Below are positions 62,022 to 64,000 of a DNA stretch of 64,000 nucleotides, in pieces (the first letter of the stretch is position 1; each line of letters opens with the position of its first letter). Origin of the DNA: Nitrospira lenta. GTDB lineage: Bacteria; Nitrospirota; Nitrospiria; Nitrospirales; Nitrospiraceae. Below the pieces are notes generated by a model. It saw only the letters and a list, made by a program, of their open reading frames with translations, did not search any database and was not told the origin of the DNA. Position numbers and translations under genes: made by a program. The stretch is from positions 1 through 64,000 of the forward strand of contig CAMDPZ010000001.1 in the NCBI GenBank assembly GCA_945905765.1. Reading direction: 5' to 3'.

Positions 62022-62642
62022 TTACTTCTTCTTCGCTGCAGAGGGTTTTCCCTTTCCGATCTTGGCAAGCGCTGCCTCGATTTCCTGGGACACGGCCTGG
62101 CTCTTCTCGTGAATGGCCTTCGCCTTGGTTTGTGCGGTTGGGTAGTCTGCGGCATCGATCGCCGACTGCACTTGATTGAGCGATTCCTTGAGCGCGTCGG
62201 CATCGGCTTTGATCGACTCTAATGCGGCGCGATCTTTTCCGGCAGGCGCTTTGGCGACGAGTGCGAGCGTGGAGGCTACGGCCTCTTGCGCAACCTGTTG
62301 AGCCTGGAGTGCGGCGGCTTTCGCCTCTTCCTTCTTCGTCGCGGCCTCGACTTTCACCCGTTCAGCATCGCTCTTGGCGGCGGCGGCGAGCTGCTCGACC
62401 TTCCCGTAATCACGGAGCAATGCGAATTTGCCGTCCTGCTCGCTCACTTCTTTCTTGAGCGCTGCCATCGTGCCTTCGATTTTGGCATATTCGTCCGCGA
62501 CATAGGTTGCGGCGCCGCTCTGCTGCGCCTCGGTCACGGCTTTCTCTGCCGCTGCGATCTGTTCCGTCGGCGCCTTCGCGCAGGCCGTCAGCATCAAAAG
62601 GGCGCACATAACTGGCAACATTGCTGCTCGTGTATTCATCAT
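62022..62642 (-). CDS. Coiled-coil lipoprotein, function unknown
   Basis: A 206-residue protein with a lipobox LTAC (C21). The rest is Ala/Lys/Glu-rich and long-helical with heptad-like spacing, and a basic Lys tail ends it. It resembles Lpp-like or YbgF-type periplasmic coiled coils only in composition. Because it heads an operon with two L,D-transpeptidase genes and has a lysine-rich end, covalent or ionic attachment to peptidoglycan is an attractive idea, but not shown. An AAGGAG site precedes the paired ATG codons. Confidence 0.75.
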   Translation of the reverse strand: MMNTRAAMLPVMCALLMLTACAKAPTEQIAAAEKAVTEAQQSGAATYVADEYAKIEGTMAALKKEVSEQDGKFALLRDYGKVEQLAAAAKSDAERVKVEAATKKEEAKAAALQAQQVAQEAVASTLALVAKAPAGKDRAALESIKADADALKESLNQVQSAIDAADYPTAQTKAKAIHEKSQAVSQEIEAALAKIGKGKPSAAKKK

Positions 62643-62987
62643 TTCTCTCCTTGTTAAAAAGCCGACTAAGGGTCAGCGCTCCTGTTTATCTTCGTTTGCT
62701 CGCCCGTTCTTCGCACACAAGATGCGTCGAATGAGTACTAATTCGCAAGGGTGATGCCAGCGAACCCGCGACGATAATCAGCACGAAGTCTTTGTATTAT
62801 AACGCTTTATATGGGAATGCCCTGAGAATATTGCGAAAGTGATGGGGCGGTCTAGTCCGTCACCGACAAAAGCGCCTCAATTATATAGTACGTATAGAAG
62901 GACGAATTCTCGATGTGACACGAGCCTCCGGCTAATGTCTCGCGCGCGGACCGAGGCGCAAACAGCCGCGCTCGAAGGAACAACCGT
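62643..62987. other. Intergenic region between the divergent lipoprotein and rpmH genes
   Basis: About 345 bases, moderately AT-rich. On the minus strand TATAAT (62801-62796) may serve the lipoprotein operon, though no good -35 lies at the right distance. I looked for DnaA boxes (TTATCCACA-like) because rpmH is often near oriC and found none. Confidence 0.45.
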
Positions 62988-63016
62988 TTGACAGAGTGCG
63001 GCCCCGCCCCTATAAT
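62988..63016 (+). promoter_or_regulatory. Consensus sigma-70 promoter of rpmH-rnpA
   Basis: TTGACA (62988-62993), 17 bases, TATAAT (63011-63016): a perfect match to the consensus at both hexamers and spacing. Confidence 0.93.
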
Positions 63017-63058
63017 GCCCCGTTCATCCGTGAGTATTCTTAGCAAGGAGCGATTGTT

Positions 63059-63196
63059 ATGTCATTTACATCTGCACAGCCCTCGAACCTCAAGAAAAAG
63101 CGTGAGCATGGATTTCGTAAACGGATGAGCACGAAGAACGGCCGCAAGGTCTTGGCTCGCCGCCGCGCGAAGGGTCGGGCCCGCTTAACCGTATAA
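63059..63196 (+). CDS. rpmH: 50S ribosomal protein L34
   Basis: A 45-residue, highly basic ribosomal protein. The [20 protein letters not shown] and [13 protein letters not shown] segments are typical of L34. The ATG at 63059 has AAGGAG 8 bases upstream and the perfect promoter at 62988-63016. The N-terminal MSFTSAQPS replaces the usual short MKRTYQPS. Confidence 0.96.
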   Translation: MSFTSAQPSNLKKKREHGFRKRMSTKNGRKVLARRRAKGRARLTV

Positions 63197-63366
63197 TGTA
63201 GTGAGCGGTACCCCTGCAGGCTTCGCGAGGAATCTTGCCCCCGGTACGTATCCCAAACAAGGACGTTCCCTTCACAGAATGACGGCAGGTGGTCAGGATC
63301 GAGATCCGGAGATCTGGACTCGAAGGGAGCTCCTGTGCGAGCTGGTTCTCACCCAGGATGATCGTC

Positions 63367-63729
63367 ATGTCGCAGGGTGGAACTGACAGGGATCTGTTCC
63401 TGAAACGCAGCCGTGATATCGAGCATGCCAAGAAGCACGGCCGCCGTATTTCGACCGCCTTCTTTAACATGATGATTTGCGAGACTGAGGTAGGCGGCTC
63501 CCGTGTCGGCATTGTCGTCGGCAAGCGATTCGGAGGCGCCGTCAGCCGGAATCGCGTGAAGCGTCTGTTTCGGGAGCTCACGCGGCAGGTGCAAGATCAA
63601 TTGATCCCGGGGCAAGCGCTTGTCGTCTTTCCCAAACGGGAGTCGATTCTGCAGCCCTTTGCCGTCCTGAAAGAGGCCTGGCTGTCATCGCTCCAGCGCC
63701 AGCGACTCTTACGTATCCCTGAGGCCTAG
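63367..63729 (+). CDS. rnpA: Ribonuclease P protein component
   Basis: The protein subunit that helps the RNase P RNA bind precursor tRNA. From the ATG at 63367 it has 120 residues. The typical opening [21 protein letters not shown] and the RNA-binding signature [11 protein letters not shown] are present. Upstream ATGs at 63358 and 63289 lie in frame but have no good ribosome site. It follows rpmH and precedes yidD by one base, the common bacterial order. Confidence 0.94.
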   Translation: MSQGGTDRDLFLKRSRDIEHAKKHGRRISTAFFNMMICETEVGGSRVGIVVGKRFGGAVSRNRVKRLFRELTRQVQDQLIPGQALVVFPKRESILQPFAVLKEAWLSSLQRQRLLRIPEA

Positions 63730-63730
63730 C

Positions 63731-63940
63731 ATGCGCCACTGGTGTCTAGCTCTGCTTGCCGGTTACCGCTATTGGATCTCGCCGTTCCTCGGACCGGCCT
63801 GCCGTTTCGAGCCGACCTGCTCTGAATATGCGAGTGCTGCAATCGATCGGTACGGGGTGCTCCGCGGGCTACGACTTGCGGCCTGCCGCCTGCTGAAGTG
63901 CCATCCGTTTCATCCCGGAGGAATGGACCCCGTAAAGTAA
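63731..63940 (+). CDS. yidD: Membrane protein insertion efficiency factor YidD
   Basis: A 69-residue protein with the conserved [27 protein letters not shown] and [13 protein letters not shown] segments and three conserved Cys. It assists YidC in placing proteins in the inner membrane. It lies one base after the rnpA stop. Confidence 0.95.
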   Translation: MRHWCLALLAGYRYWISPFLGPACRFEPTCSEYASAAIDRYGVLRGLRLAACRLLKCHPFHPGGMDPVK

Positions 63941-63977
63941 CGGGGCCTTCGTTGTTTATTTTGGATAATATTTGGCC

Positions 63978-64000
63978 ATGGAAAAACGCGTCGTCATTTT
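63978..64000 (+). CDS. yidC: Start of membrane protein insertase YidC (partial)
   Basis: An ATG at 63978 opens a frame MEKRVVI that runs off the window. The opening and the place right after yidD match YidC, the inner-membrane insertase. Confidence 0.8.

Noticed and set aside
62643..63058. Replication origin near rpmH-rnpA
   Set aside because: No cluster of DnaA boxes, no AT-rich unwinding tract of the usual kind and no dnaA or dnaN gene in the window.
1..64000. CRISPR array, prophage or insertion sequence
   Set aside because: No evenly spaced repeats with unique spacers, no transposase or integrase gene and no phage structural gene were found on either strand.

Overview
The window reads as a chromosome segment of a nitrite-oxidising Nitrospira (phylum Nitrospirota). 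The main reason is a complete nxrA-nxrB pair for nitrite oxidoreductase: the alpha subunit carries a twin-arginine signal and the beta subunit has four Cys clusters and no signal of its own, which is the periplasm-facing Nitrospira arrangement. The rest fits a GC-rich Gram-negative bacterium, with many lipoproteins, L,D-transpeptidases and large hybrid histidine kinases. No phage, insertion sequence, CRISPR array or rRNA is visible.

Layout. 1-10.7 kb holds housekeeping genes: gcvP, a Tat-exported class V aminotransferase, an ArfB-like rescue factor, fabI, mug, a repetitive Lys/Glu protein, an fkbp-gcvT-NUDIX operon and a FIST-domain protein. 10.8-17.7 kb holds a P1 peptidase / beta-CASP nuclease / LOG operon, GNAT and DUF502 genes, a Trm112-like protein and four small unknown genes. 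17.9-22.8 kb is nxrAB, followed upstream by an unusually AT-rich region with palindromes and then tRNA-Gly(GCC). 23.7-39.9 kb is a block of two-component signalling genes: a plus-strand trio (GAF-PAS kinase, Rcp1-like regulator, REC-PAS-kinase-REC) converges on a seven-gene minus-strand operon (two giant paralogous hybrid kinases, three single-domain receivers, an HPt protein and a PilB/GspE-type ATPase with a C-terminal receiver domain). 40.4-46.5 kb holds moxR, DUF58 and transglutaminase genes and an unknown protein. 46.6-52.5 kb holds a ChaN-like lipoprotein, a double-CDGSH protein, a small membrane protein, and tesA divergent from ybbA-ybbP. 52.6-62.6 kb is a probable nine-gene operon joining envelope genes (lipoprotein, two L,D-transpeptidases, a YkuD-like relic) to sugar-phosphate genes (pgi, pgl, glk, rpiA) and pepN. 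The right edge is the conserved rpmH-rnpA-yidD-yidC block.

The most unusual structure is a dispersed intergenic inverted repeat. Four full copies (10356-10520, 14438-14631, 43727-43927, 45059-45183) and two related partial copies (47907-47945, 52475-52575) sit directly at gene 3' ends. In five of the six the first bases of the element, TAGCAGG, supply the stop codon of the neighbouring gene. The two arms of each full copy covary with each other while keeping one fixed mismatch. This looks like a structured, possibly mobile, terminator-like family. The second notable item is the signalling operon, with its receiver-fused secretion-type ATPase and a terminal receiver in one giant kinase that has lost 24 residues around its acidic pocket.
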